This document shows positions 7,052 through 14,669 of a stretch of 20,479 nucleotides of DNA, piece by piece (the stretch's first letter is position 1; the number at the start of each line of letters is the position of its first letter). Origin of the DNA: Methanobrevibacter sp. UBA412 (lineage in GTDB: Archaea > Methanobacteriota > Methanobacteria > Methanobacteriales > Methanobacteriaceae); NCBI GenBank assembly GCA_002495685.1, contig DAGJ01000022.1, forward strand, positions 1-20,479, in the 5' to 3' direction. A program made the position numbers and the translations under genes. The notes under the pieces were generated by a model. The model had not been told where the DNA came from. It made no database searches and saw only the letters and a list, made by a program, of their open reading frames with translations.

Positions 7052-7369
7052 TTAGTCATGTCCTTTCCAAGTGTTTCTACATTTTGTACATCTGTAAAAA
7101 ATAGTTGGTGCTTCATCAGCACTTCTTGTTTGGCGCATCCACCAAGCTATTTGTGTATTTCCACATTTAAAACATTTTCCTTTTGTTGTTGGTAAGGTTA
7201 CAACATCCCCATCAATTAAAACAACTTCTTCGTTATGTTTTTTTTCTCCAGCCATCGTGTACTGTTCTTCTATATCTTTTTTGTTTAAGTTTTTACTGTA
7301 TCCACAGCTACATTTTACTTGATTATGTTTGGGAATTAGCATTTTTCCACATTTAGGGCAGAATTCCAT
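7052..7369 (-). CDS. tfs: Transcription factor S (archaeal TFIIS-like cleavage factor)
   Basis: Cytoplasmic factor that stimulates RNA cleavage by stalled RNA polymerase and so rescues backtracked elongation complexes. Its 105 residues are the normal length. It has an N-terminal zinc ribbon (Cys4, Cys7, Cys20, Cys22) like polymerase subunit Rpb9, and a C-terminal ribbon (Cys66, Cys69, Cys94, Cys97). The catalytic hairpin QTRSADEAPT carries the Asp85-Glu86 pair, so it is the active cleavage form and not an inhibitory paralogue. It lies 60 bases after the ACT gene on the same strand, with GGAG about eleven bases before the ATG. It may be read through from the ligase operon or from its own promoter. 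Confidence 0.95.
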   Translation of the reverse strand: MEFCPKCGKMLIPKHNQVKCSCGYSKNLNKKDIEEQYTMAGEKKHNEEVVLIDGDVVTLPTTKGKCFKCGNTQIAWWMRQTRSADEAPTIFYRCTKCRNTWKGHD

Positions 7370-7429
7370 GTTTTATTAAGCTCCATTCAGGTGTATCTTT
7401 TGAAAAAAATTTTAAAGGTTTAATTTTAT

Positions 7430-7861
7430 TTATAAATTATTTATATCTTTTCTAGTTAAGATTGTTGAATTTGCTTCTTTTAATAATTTTAAACCTTTTT
7501 CAATGTCTTCAATTTTCATAACTACTACTGCTTCATCTGCTTTTGTACTTACGAATGCATAAATATATTCAACATTGATTCCGTCTTTTTCTAATATTTC
7601 AAGTATGTGGTTTAATCCATTAGGTTTGTCTGGTATGCCAACTACAATAACTTCTGTTTCTTTCACAATTAAATTTTCTTTTTCTAATGCTTTTTTTGCT
7701 TTTTCGTTGTCATTCACGATTAAACGGAGTATACCATATTTTTCACTATCTGCTACAGATAATGCTCGAATATTAATATTTTCTTTAGATAATACATTTA
7801 ATGCGTTTTTAAGTCTACCTTCTTTGTTTTCTATGAATACTGATAGTTGTTTTATTTTCAT
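7430..7861 (-). CDS. Tandem ACT-domain protein, likely sensor for the aryl-CoA ligase
   Basis: Two ACT domains make up the whole 143-residue protein: KQLSVFIENKEGRL near the start, and VIVVGIPDKPNGLNHILEIL opening the second at about residue 70. ACT domains bind amino acids and other small ligands. Stand-alone tandem forms next to phenylacetate-CoA ligase genes are common in archaea and anaerobic bacteria, where an aromatic ligand is suspected. The start is set at 7861, because AAGGGA lies nine bases before this ATG but abuts the upstream in-frame ATG (7870). The ligase stop is 32 bases upstream, indicating one operon. No enzymatic domain is attached, so it probably modulates the ligase or a regulator. 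Confidence 0.88.
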   Translation of the reverse strand: MKIKQLSVFIENKEGRLKNALNVLSKENINIRALSVADSEKYGILRLIVNDNEKAKKALEKENLIVKETEVIVVGIPDKPNGLNHILEILEKDGINVEYIYAFVSTKADEAVVVMKIEDIEKGLKLLKEANSTILTRKDINNL

Positions 7862-7893
7862 AAATTTCATTCCCTTAAAAATTATTTTTTTCC

Positions 7894-9195
7894 TTATTCA
7901 AAGTTACGTTCATCAATTACTCTTATTGCTTTTCCTTCACTTCTAGGTAATGATCCTGGTTCAACAAGTGTTACATTTACTCTTAATCCTATTTCATTAT
8001 GTATATTTTTACTTAATGTGTTTTCAAGTGTGCTTAATTCTTTCATTTCATCTGAGAACATATCTGGTGATGCTTCTACTTTCACTTCAATTTCATCAAG
8101 TAATCCTGGTCTTGTTACATGGATTTGATAGGTTGGTTCTATGCCTTCAGTTTTGAATAATGCACGTTCGATTTGGTATGGGAAAACCATAACTCCACGA
8201 ATTTTAAGCATATCATCACTTCTTCCAGTTATACGTTCTATTTTACAACTTGTTCTTCCACAAGCACATTTACCTTTATGTAAAGTGGTTATGTCTTTTG
8301 TACGGAATCTGATTATTGGTGAACCTTCCCGTGTTAAAGTTGTAAGTACTAATTCTCCTTTTTCTCCATCTGGTAATGTTTCTCCAGTTTTAGGATCTAT
8401 AATTTCTGGGTAGAAATGATCATCTGCTACATGTAGTCCTGTTTGTTCTGGGCATTCTATTGCTATTCCTGGCCCCATTACTTCAGTTAGTCCATAAATA
8501 TTTAATGCTGTTATTCCGAGACTTTTTTCTATTCCTTTTCTCATTTCTTCGGTCCACATTTCTGCTCCGAATACTCCATATTTTAAGCTTATATCATCTG
8601 GTTTGTAACCTTCTTTTTTAAGGTATTCTCCGATATATGCTGCATATGAGGGAGTGCATGTTAATATTGTGCTTTGGAAATCTAATAAGGTATCTACTTG
8701 TCTTTTTGTGTTTCCTGCGCTTATTGGGATTACAGTACATCCTACGGTTCTTGCACCGTAATGTATTCCAAAACCTCCAGTGAATAATCCATAACCATAA
8801 CAATTCTGGATTCTATCTTTTTTGGTTGCATTACACATTCCAAGTCCTCTTGCAGTCATTTCTCCCCATATATCTAAATCTTTTATTGTGTAACCTGATA
8901 CTGTTGGTACTCCTGTTGTTCCACTAGATGTGTGTATTTCCACAATTTCTTCATCTGGTACAGCAAACATTTTAAATGGGTATGCTGCTCTAAGGTCAGT
9001 TTTTGTTGTGAATGGTATTTTTTCAATATCTTTCAATGTTTTTATATCTTCAGGTTTTACCCCTGCATCATCTAATAATTTTTTATAGAAAGGTACATTA
9101 TCATATGCTCTTTTTACGGTTTGTTGTAGTAATGATAATTGTAATTCCTTTTTATCTTCTTCGTCCATACATTCTGCGGCTTCATTCCAAATCAT
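7894..9195 (-). CDS. paaK: Phenylacetate-CoA ligase (aryl acetyl-CoA synthetase)
   Basis: Cytoplasmic adenylate-forming enzyme that activates phenylacetate, or related aryl acetates, with ATP and CoA. From the chosen start (433 residues, [10 protein letters not shown]) the ATP loop [10 protein letters not shown] is near 89-98, the adenylate motif [10 protein letters not shown] near 234-243, and the hinge and C-terminal domain follow [11 protein letters not shown] (about 324-334). A CACGRTSC segment (about 310-317) is typical of the family. The start is 9195, not the ATG at 9210, because ATGAGGATA at 9210 is itself the ribosome binding site (GAGGA, eight bases upstream). With IorAB it would allow aryl acids to be turned into aromatic 2-oxo acids. 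Specificity for indole-, phenyl- or hydroxyphenylacetate cannot be told. Confidence 0.93.
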   Translation of the reverse strand: MIWNEAAECMDEEDKKELQLSLLQQTVKRAYDNVPFYKKLLDDAGVKPEDIKTLKDIEKIPFTTKTDLRAAYPFKMFAVPDEEIVEIHTSSGTTGVPTVSGYTIKDLDIWGEMTARGLGMCNATKKDRIQNCYGYGLFTGGFGIHYGARTVGCTVIPISAGNTKRQVDTLLDFQSTILTCTPSYAAYIGEYLKKEGYKPDDISLKYGVFGAEMWTEEMRKGIEKSLGITALNIYGLTEVMGPGIAIECPEQTGLHVADDHFYPEIIDPKTGETLPDGEKGELVLTTLTREGSPIIRFRTKDITTLHKGKCACGRTSCKIERITGRSDDMLKIRGVMVFPYQIERALFKTEGIEPTYQIHVTRPGLLDEIEVKVEASPDMFSDEMKELSTLENTLSKNIHNEIGLRVNVTLVEPGSLPRSEGKAIRVIDERNFE

Positions 9196-9483
9196 ATTTT
9201 TTATCCTCATATAAAAATTTTTTTTAAAACATGAATCTTTAATTTTATAACTTTATTTATTTTTATTATTTAATGTTTATAAATTTTTGAATTATTAATA
9301 TATTATATAGAATATTTAAATATTATTTTAGTTATAAATTATTAATAACTTAAAATGATGGTTAATTCTTTTATATTGTACTACCTATTTTTTTGGGGTG
9401 AAATAATTAAATGTACATTTTTAGTAGCTTTCATCTTTTATAGTTTTTTTTATTTATTATTATGTATATGAGGTTAAAATTTT
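9196..9483. promoter_or_regulatory. Divergent promoter region between the CoA ligase and the symporter
   Basis: The 288-base region is non-coding on both strands. Toward the symporter, TTTTATAT at 9369-9376 is a TATA candidate with a start near 9400, giving a leader of about 80 bases. Just after that point is the perfect palindrome AAATGTACATTT (9409-9420). GAGGT at 9470-9474 is the symporter ribosome binding site. On the minus strand, an AT-rich segment around 9275-9310 includes TATA-like strings for the ligase. A 14-base AT-only palindrome at 9311-9324 is probably chance. Confidence 0.5.
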
Positions 9484-11100
9484 ATGAATTATTCTTTGTT
9501 AATTGCAATATTTGCAATATATTTTATAATGGTAATCCTTATAGGTTATCTTGCTTATAAAAGAACAAATTCTTCAGAAGACTTTTTAATAGCCGGTCGT
9601 GATACTAATTCTTATATTATGGCTTTAAGTTATGGGGCAACATTTATATCTACGGCTGCTATTGTTGGTTTTGGGGGAATTGCTGGTAAATATGGTATGG
9701 GAATTTTATGGTTAGCATGGTTAAATGTTATAGTTGGAATATTTATAGCATTTGCATTTCTCGGTAAAAGAACACGTCGTATTGGACATAATTTAGGTAG
9801 TGTTACATTTCCTGAATTTTTAGGTCGTAGATTTAATAGTCGTTTTATACAAGTTGCTAGTGGTTTAATTATATTCTGTGGTATGCCATTATATGCTGCA
9901 GTTGTTCTTATTGGTGCTGCTAGATTTATGGAAACTAGTTTAGCTCTTAATTTTAGTTTATCACTTCTGATTTTATCTTTAATTATTGCAGTGTATGTGT
10001 TCTATGGTGGTATTAAGGGAGTTATGTATACTGATGCTCTTCAAGGAACTATCATGTTTGTTAGTATGGCTATTTTACTTGTATTTGTATATGTGAAATT
10101 AGGTGGAGTATCTCATGCAAACATGGCTTTATCTAATATGGTTCATTTATATCCAGCTGCGGCAGCGGCTGATGGGGGAACGGGATGGACTTCTTTCCCT
10201 ACATTATCTTCACCTTATTGGTGGAATCTTGTAACAACTACAATTTTAGGGGTTGGAATTGGTGCACTTGCACAACCATCACTTGCAGTAAGATTTATGA
10301 CAGTGAAATCTGATAAAGAATTAAATCGTTCTATTTTAATTGGAGGAGTTTTCATTGCATTAATACCAACTACTGCATATATTGTTGGATCCCTTTCTAA
10401 TGTGTTTTTCTTTGATAATTTTGGAAAAATTGCAGTAAATATGGTTGCAGGTAATATTGATAAAATAATTCCTACATTTATTTCCATGGCAATGCCTGAA
10501 TGGTTTGTATATTTATTCCTTTTAACATTGATTGCAGCTTCCATGAGTACATTAAGTGGTCAGTATCATACTCAAGGAACCGCTTTAGGGCATGATATAA
10601 TTGAAACTTTACATAAACGTAAGTTATCTGATAATTTATCTACTACATTTTCTAAAATAGGTATTCTTGTAGCTATAGTATTATCTCTTATTATAGGTTT
10701 ATCCCTACCTGGAAGTATAGTAGCTTTAGGTACTAGTTTATTCTTTGGTGTTTGTGCTGCTTCTTTCCTTCCTGCTTATTTGGCGGCATGTTATTGGAAG
10801 CGTGCAACTCGTGAAGGAGCTATTGCAAGTATATTAGCTGGAGTATTCTCAAGTTTGTTCTGGTTAATATTTGTCTTTGGAAAAACTGCAACATCTTTAG
10901 GAATTTGTAAATTCTTAACTGGTTATCCTATGTTAATATCAACTATGCCTTGGCCTTATGTTGATACTATGATAATTGCATTACCAATTAGTATAATCTT
11001 TTTAGTTGTAGTTTCCTTACTCACAAAACCATTAGATGAAAAATATTTAACAAATTCATTTAAAGGTTTTAATAAGAAGAAAGTTAAGGAGGAATCCTAA
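9484..11100 (+). CDS. Sodium:solute symporter family protein
   Basis: Membrane carrier of the SSS family, which couples solute uptake to sodium entry. The 538 residues hold about 13 hydrophobic helices. Family features are the opening LIAIFAIYFIMVILIGYLAYK (5-25), SEDFLIAGRD (31-40), the TM2 stretch SYGATFISTAAIVGFGG (49-65), YGGIKGVMYTDALQG (174-188), and AASMSTLSGQYHTQGTAL (351-368), where Ser353, Ser355 and Thr356 fit the Na2 sodium site. The gene overlaps by one base a 57-codon membrane gene that is probably its partner. The substrate is unknown; SSS members carry amino acids, pantothenate, acetate and phenylacetate. The divergent aryl-CoA ligase makes an aryl acid a reasonable guess. Confidence 0.92.
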   Translation: MNYSLLIAIFAIYFIMVILIGYLAYKRTNSSEDFLIAGRDTNSYIMALSYGATFISTAAIVGFGGIAGKYGMGILWLAWLNVIVGIFIAFAFLGKRTRRIGHNLGSVTFPEFLGRRFNSRFIQVASGLIIFCGMPLYAAVVLIGAARFMETSLALNFSLSLLILSLIIAVYVFYGGIKGVMYTDALQGTIMFVSMAILLVFVYVKLGGVSHANMALSNMVHLYPAAAAADGGTGWTSFPTLSSPYWWNLVTTTILGVGIGALAQPSLAVRFMTVKSDKELNRSILIGGVFIALIPTTAYIVGSLSNVFFFDNFGKIAVNMVAGNIDKIIPTFISMAMPEWFVYLFLLTLIAASMSTLSGQYHTQGTALGHDIIETLHKRKLSDNLSTTFSKIGILVAIVLSLIIGLSLPGSIVALGTSLFFGVCAASFLPAYLAACYWKRATREGAIASILAGVFSSLFWLIFVFGKTATSLGICKFLTGYPMLISTMPWPYVDTMIIALPISIIFLVVVSLLTKPLDEKYLTNSFKGFNKKKVKEES

Positions 11101-11273
11101 TGATGGTTTTTGGTATATCTGATCCATGGATTTGGGGTGTTTATGTTTTAATAATTTTATCTACACTTCTTTGTGTGGTTTATGGTATTGTTAATTGGAA
11201 TAAAGGGGATGAAGATGAAGAAGAACGTCTTCAGGATAAAGGAATTACTGAAGAAGATTTAGATTCTTATTAA
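11100..11273 (+). CDS. Symporter small accessory protein (57 residues)
   Basis: This short gene starts at an ATG that shares its A with the symporter stop codon (TAATG), seven bases after the strong site AAGGAGG, so it is translationally coupled. The product has one predicted membrane helix (about residues 11-31, IWGVYVLIILSTLLCVVYGI) after a short MMVFGISDPW opening. A strongly acidic tail follows (GDEDEEERLQDKGITEEDL). This layout matches the small proteins known to be encoded directly behind some SSS symporters in archaea and anaerobic bacteria. They are thought to be subunits or stabilisers; the exact role is not established. The tail should face the cytoplasm by the positive-inside rule only weakly, since few basic residues flank the helix. 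Confidence 0.85.
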   Translation: MMVFGISDPWIWGVYVLIILSTLLCVVYGIVNWNKGDEDEEERLQDKGITEEDLDSY

Positions 11274-11316
11274 AATATTTTCTCCAATTTAACACTTTTT
11301 TTTAATTATTTTTTTT

Positions 11317-11356
11317 TACCTTTAATAATGTCAAACTTTTTTAAAGGTATAAATAA
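11317..11356 (+). promoter_or_regulatory. Promoter of the PRC-barrel/pyrE genes, with inverted repeat over the TATA region
   Basis: TACCTTTAA (11317-11325) and TTAAAGGTA (11341-11349) are perfect 9-base complements with 15 bases between them. The right arm runs straight into TATAAATA, a good TATA box with purine-rich upstream element. A regulator bound to both arms would compete with the basal factors. The left arm also follows a T-run that may end the symporter transcript. Confidence 0.4.
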
Positions 11357-11445
11357 TTAGAATGTATAAAATAATATTATTAAATTAAAGAGAACCGTTT
11401 TTTAAAAATAAATAAAATAATGATTTTAGGAGTTGTGTTTATAAA

Positions 11446-11682
11446 ATGAGAACTAAAGAAATTTTAGGAAAAGAAGTATTAAATTTAAATGTTACTATAC
11501 TTGGAAAAGTTGTTGATTTTGAAATAGATCCTGAAACATATCAAATAACAGGTTTAGTAATTAATAAAGGCAATATTAAAGAAAAAATGAATATTAAAAA
11601 AAGTGAAGATATTATTCCCGTAGGTATGGTGAGTAAAGTTGGGGATAAAATATTATTAAAAGATTTATCCGAAGAGGAATAA
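11446..11682 (+). CDS. PRC-barrel domain protein
   Basis: A single small beta-barrel domain makes up the 78-residue protein. The family pattern is visible in ILGKEVLNLNVTILGKVVDF (5-24), the ITGLVINKG strand (34-42), and the closing VGMVSKVGDKILLKDL. PRC barrels occur in photosynthetic reaction centre H subunits and in RimM, a ribosome maturation factor; stand-alone archaeal copies have no firm function, with RNA-related or cell-division roles proposed. The AGGAG at 11428-11432 is 13 bases from the ATG, rather long. pyrE follows after 29 bases, so the two are probably co-transcribed. No metal-binding or catalytic residues are apparent. Confidence 0.88.
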   Translation: MRTKEILGKEVLNLNVTILGKVVDFEIDPETYQITGLVINKGNIKEKMNIKKSEDIIPVGMVSKVGDKILLKDLSEEE

Positions 11683-11711
11683 AAAAAACTTTTTTTTATT
11701 AAGAGATTTCT

Positions 11712-12236
11712 ATGTCAAATAAAGATTATTTAATTCAAATTTTAAAAGAAAATAAAGTTTTTGAAAAGGGAGATTTCACTCTAGCTAGTGGTAAAAAAAG
11801 TAATTATTATGTTAATATGAAAAAAGCAATCACTAATCCTGAAATATTATCAACTATTGCTAAATTAATTACTGATAAAATAAGTGATGATAATATTGAT
11901 AAAGTTGCAGGACCTGCTTTAGGTGCTGTTCCTATAGCTACTGCTGTATCTTTAGAGTCACGTATTCCATTACTTATGATACGTAAAGAAAAAAAGGGTT
12001 ATGGTACTAGTAAACTTATTGAAGGTGAATTATGTGAAGGTGATGATGTTATTGTTGTAGAAGATGTTACTACAACTGGTGGATCTTTACTTAAAGCTAT
12101 ACATGCAATCCAAGATAATGGTGGTAATGTTAGTAGAGCTTTTGTTTGTGTTGACCGTGAAGAAGGTGCTGTTGAGGCATTTGAAGATGCAAATATTCTT
12201 TTAGAACCTTTAATTAGTGTTAATGAATTTTTTTAA
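11712..12236 (+). CDS. pyrE: Orotate phosphoribosyltransferase
   Basis: Cytoplasmic enzyme that joins orotate to phosphoribosyl diphosphate to give orotidine 5'-phosphate, the fifth step of pyrimidine synthesis. The 174 residues match the short archaeal form. The N-terminal [18 protein letters not shown] (22-39) is the orotate-side signature. [17 protein letters not shown] (89-105) is the flexible catalytic loop. [16 protein letters not shown] (115-130) is the phosphoribosyl diphosphate-binding motif. No other pyrimidine gene is in the window. The ribosome binding site is weak (AAGAG before the ATG), suggesting coupling to the PRC-barrel gene upstream. The gene converges with moaB, with 15 bases between stops. 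Confidence 0.95.
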   Translation: MSNKDYLIQILKENKVFEKGDFTLASGKKSNYYVNMKKAITNPEILSTIAKLITDKISDDNIDKVAGPALGAVPIATAVSLESRIPLLMIRKEKKGYGTSKLIEGELCEGDDVIVVEDVTTTGGSLLKAIHAIQDNGGNVSRAFVCVDREEGAVEAFEDANILLEPLISVNEFF

Positions 12237-12251
12237 TTATTTTATTTTTTC

Positions 12252-12773
12252 TTATTTTCTTGCATGTTTTACAAGATGTCCTATTTCAGGATATATTAAA
12301 TTTAAACCCATTTCAACAGCATTAGGTGAACCGGGTAATGCAAAAATGATTGTTTTATTATAAATTCCAGCAGTTGATCTGGATAGTAATGCTCCGGAAC
12401 CTAATTTTTCAAAGGATTTTCGACGGAATTCTTCCCCAAAACCGAGTATTACTTTATCAAATCTTGGAACTAATGTTTCAATAGTTATATCTCTACTTTC
12501 AAGTCCTGTTCCACCTGTTGTGAAAATTACATCTATTCCTTTACTATTCATATTAGATATAGCTTGTATTAATTTATCTGATTCGTCTGCTATAAGTACA
12601 TATGCGGATACTTCATATTTTTCACTTAGTCTTTCAAATAAATATTGTCCTGATAAATCTTCTTCTATTCCTTCATTACCTTTTTCTTTTAAACTATCAC
12701 TTAATGTGATGATTCCACATTTTATATCTGAGGGACTATCTTTTTTATGGGATTCCATTGTTTCGCTTATCAT
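12252..12773 (-). CDS. moaB: MoaB/MogA-family molybdopterin-binding protein
   Basis: MoaB-type proteins adenylylate molybdopterin, the step before molybdenum or tungsten insertion. The 173 residues show the fold well: KCGIITLSDSLKEKGNEG (18-35), VIFTTGGTGLESRD (82-95) with the TTGGTG loop and following Asp95, and TIIFALPGSPNAVEMGL (141-157). The N-terminal 15 residues are polar and variable; Met6 is a possible alternative start, since no strong ribosome binding site marks Met1. No other cofactor gene is nearby. In hydrogenotrophic methanogens the cofactor serves formylmethanofuran and formate dehydrogenases. If the host is Methanosphaera stadtmanae-like, reported to lack molybdopterin synthesis genes, this copy would need another explanation. 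Confidence 0.9.
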   Translation of the reverse strand: MISETMESHKKDSPSDIKCGIITLSDSLKEKGNEGIEEDLSGQYLFERLSEKYEVSAYVLIADESDKLIQAISNMNSKGIDVIFTTGGTGLESRDITIETLVPRFDKVILGFGEEFRRKSFEKLGSGALLSRSTAGIYNKTIIFALPGSPNAVEMGLNLIYPEIGHLVKHARK

Positions 12774-12828
12774 TTTTATTTACATCCTATCCTTAATTTT
12801 TTCTTAGAATTATTTTTTCCGAGTAAGG

Positions 12829-12836
12829 TATATATT
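12829..12836 (+). promoter_or_regulatory. TATA box of nob1
   Basis: TATATATT is preceded by a GGTA and centred about 28 bases before the nob1 ATG. The start site would then lie at or within a few bases of the ATG, making the transcript leaderless. This agrees with the absence of any ribosome binding site in TATATATAATTAAT just upstream. Confidence 0.5.
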
Positions 12837-12860
12837 TTTTATTATCTATATATAATTAAT

Positions 12861-13364
12861 ATGAATAATGTTGTTTATGTTTTAGATGCTTCTGCTTTTA
12901 TTAATGGTTATGAACCGGGTAATAATGTTAATTATACAGTATCTGATATAACTCATGAAGTTAAGGATTTAAAGTCTCAAATACGTTTGAATCAAGCAAT
13001 TGATGAGGGTAATTTAATTGTCCGTAATCCTAATGATAAATTTAAGTTAGAACTAGATGAAATTATTAAAAAATCTGGGGATAGTTTAAGATTATCTGAA
13101 CCGGATAAGAATTTAATAGCTTTAGCCTTAGATATTCAGAATACTAATAGTAATGTTAAAGTTTTAACTGATGATTATTCTATACAGAATGTTTTAAAGA
13201 TTATAGGTATTCCTTATAGTAGTATTATTACTAAAGGTATTAATGGTGTGTATAATTGGGTTAAAACTTGTAATGGTTGTAAACGGGATTATCCTGAAGA
13301 TTATCCTTATGAAGATTGTGAAGTGTGTGGGTCTTCACTTTTTAAACGCAGAATAAAAAAGTAA
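12861..13364 (+). CDS. nob1: rRNA maturation endonuclease Nob1 (PIN domain plus zinc ribbon)
   Basis: Archaeal Nob1 trims the 3' end of 16S rRNA during small-subunit assembly. The PIN domain begins VVYVLDASAFINGY, and its acidic residues Asp9, Glu33, Asp82 and Asp104/105 can form the metal site. A C-terminal zinc ribbon follows: Cys137, Cys140, Cys153, Cys156. The tail is basic. The 167-residue form from this ATG matches the family; the frame is open for 38 codons more upstream, but that part is not Nob1-like and overlaps the moaB start region. The mRNA is probably leaderless. The DUF2117 gene starts 37 bases after the stop and is likely in the same transcript. Confidence 0.93.
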   Translation: MNNVVYVLDASAFINGYEPGNNVNYTVSDITHEVKDLKSQIRLNQAIDEGNLIVRNPNDKFKLELDEIIKKSGDSLRLSEPDKNLIALALDIQNTNSNVKVLTDDYSIQNVLKIIGIPYSSIITKGINGVYNWVKTCNGCKRDYPEDYPYEDCEVCGSSLFKRRIKK

Positions 13365-13401
13365 TTATAAAAGAAAATTTGTTTTTGTAGGTTTATTATT
13401 T

Positions 13402-14619
13402 ATGGAAATTGGAGTAGTAGTACATGGCCCGAATATTATAGATTCAGGGTATGCTTTATATATTTTAGATATATTATCAAATTATGGTAATATTCATTGT
13501 AGGCTAGGTGGAACAATGGGAAGAACTGCAGTTATTGATGCTTCCCTTGAAAATGTGATAAATATTAAAGAGAAATTACTTCCTAGTCAATCATTAAAGA
13601 AATTTAAGGATGAAAATTTAGATTGTATTTTCTTATTAAATTATGGTAAATCTTCCACAACAGGTCAAGTGTTTGGTTATAAAGTTTTTAATCATTATAG
13701 TCAATATTTAACTGATGATTTAACACCAGTCATACAAATTGAACGTCCAGGGGAAAATGATGGTAGTGTTATTGTTTGGGATGGTAATGAAACTAAATTA
13801 AATATACATCCTGGTGCTAGAAGTGAATATAAAACTTTAACTGCTGATGATTTTGCAATTAAACTAGCTAGTCAATTAGAATTAAATATCGTAACACCTG
13901 AAGATGTAAGGTTAAAACATTTTACTAATAATATTCCAGATTTAAAAGGTAATATTGTTCGTCCAGTTCATGGAGTAAGTCCAGGTGAAAATATCCTTGT
14001 AAATGGAATGGTTATTGGAAAATCTTCATCTGATAAGTTAACTCTTGTTGCAAAAGATGGTATTATTACAGATATTATTGGAGGGAATATTAAACAACAC
14101 GGTGTGGATAAATTAGGGAAAATAGATTTAAATACTGCAATTATTAAAACAGGTTTACTTCGCAGAAGTGATGATATTGAACCTCGAGTATTAAACAAGG
14201 ATAATTCTTCTACAATTTTAAGTATTGCTTACTTAGATCATGCTGCTGAAGATATTTATAAACTAAAAGATAATGATTTAGTTATTACTGTAGGTGATGA
14301 TACAACTTTAGTGACTTCAGATATTCTTTATCGTTTTAATGTCCCAATTATTGGAATAACAGATGGGGATTTAGATAAAGTTGTAGAACATGGTTTTGTT
14401 AAAAATGAATCTAAAATTATACAAGTAGAATCTGGTTATGATGATATTGTTGGAGCTGAAATTTTTGATAAAGTTTTTAATTTCAATGAAATTTTAGAAA
14501 TTCAATATCCAAAGGATTGTAACTTGGATGATTTTAAAACTTTGAAGCTTAATGAAATTTTTGAAACAATTACTAAAATAGTAAATATTATAAATTGTGA
14601 TTTTAAAATAGTTAATTAA
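13402..14619 (+). CDS. DUF2117 protein, methanogen-conserved, function unknown
   Basis: I recognise this 405-residue protein as the DUF2117 type found in methanogens, without known activity. The N-terminal part opens GVVVHGPNIIDSGYAL (4-19) and RLGGTMGRTAVIDAS (35-49), suggestive of a nucleotide- or substrate-binding alpha/beta domain. The middle has IVRPVHGVSPGENILVNGMV and VAKDGIITDIIGG. A later part contains YLDHAAEDIYKLKDNDLVI followed by VGDDTTLVTSDILYRFNVP and IIGITDGDLDKVVEH. No membrane helix or cysteine cluster is seen. It sits between nob1 and marker 2, directly upstream of the methyl-coenzyme M reductase marker cluster. A role there is inferred from position only. Confidence 0.85.
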   Translation: MEIGVVVHGPNIIDSGYALYILDILSNYGNIHCRLGGTMGRTAVIDASLENVINIKEKLLPSQSLKKFKDENLDCIFLLNYGKSSTTGQVFGYKVFNHYSQYLTDDLTPVIQIERPGENDGSVIVWDGNETKLNIHPGARSEYKTLTADDFAIKLASQLELNIVTPEDVRLKHFTNNIPDLKGNIVRPVHGVSPGENILVNGMVIGKSSSDKLTLVAKDGIITDIIGGNIKQHGVDKLGKIDLNTAIIKTGLLRRSDDIEPRVLNKDNSSTILSIAYLDHAAEDIYKLKDNDLVITVGDDTTLVTSDILYRFNVPIIGITDGDLDKVVEHGFVKNESKIIQVESGYDDIVGAEIFDKVFNFNEILEIQYPKDCNLDDFKTLKLNEIFETITKIVNIINCDFKIVN

Positions 14620-14633
14620 TATAAAATTTTATA
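14619..14633 (+). promoter_or_regulatory. Possible promoter of the marker 2 gene
   Basis: A 14-base palindrome, TATAAAATTTTATA (14620-14633), straddles a TATA-like box right after the DUF2117 stop. A start near 14646 would give a short leader before the GAGGTG ribosome binding site at 14657-14662. AT-only, so uncertain. Confidence 0.3.
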
Positions 14634-14669
14634 ATTTATTATCTTTTAGAAATTATGAGGTGTATGTTT

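Noticed and set aside
7575..8413. Plus-strand open frames opposite the ACT and CoA-ligase genes
   Set aside because: They are antisense to well-supported genes, lack ribosome binding sites, and have no recognisable protein pattern.
9311..9324. AATATTTAAATATT palindrome
   Set aside because: Made only of A and T in a very AT-rich spacer, so it is likely by chance.
10215..10544. 109-codon minus-strand frame within the symporter
   Set aside because: It is the shadow of the symporter frame, without promoter or ribosome binding site.
12747..12860. 38-codon upstream extension of nob1
   Set aside because: It overlaps the moaB start on the other strand, is not Nob1-like, and the TATA box lies inside it.
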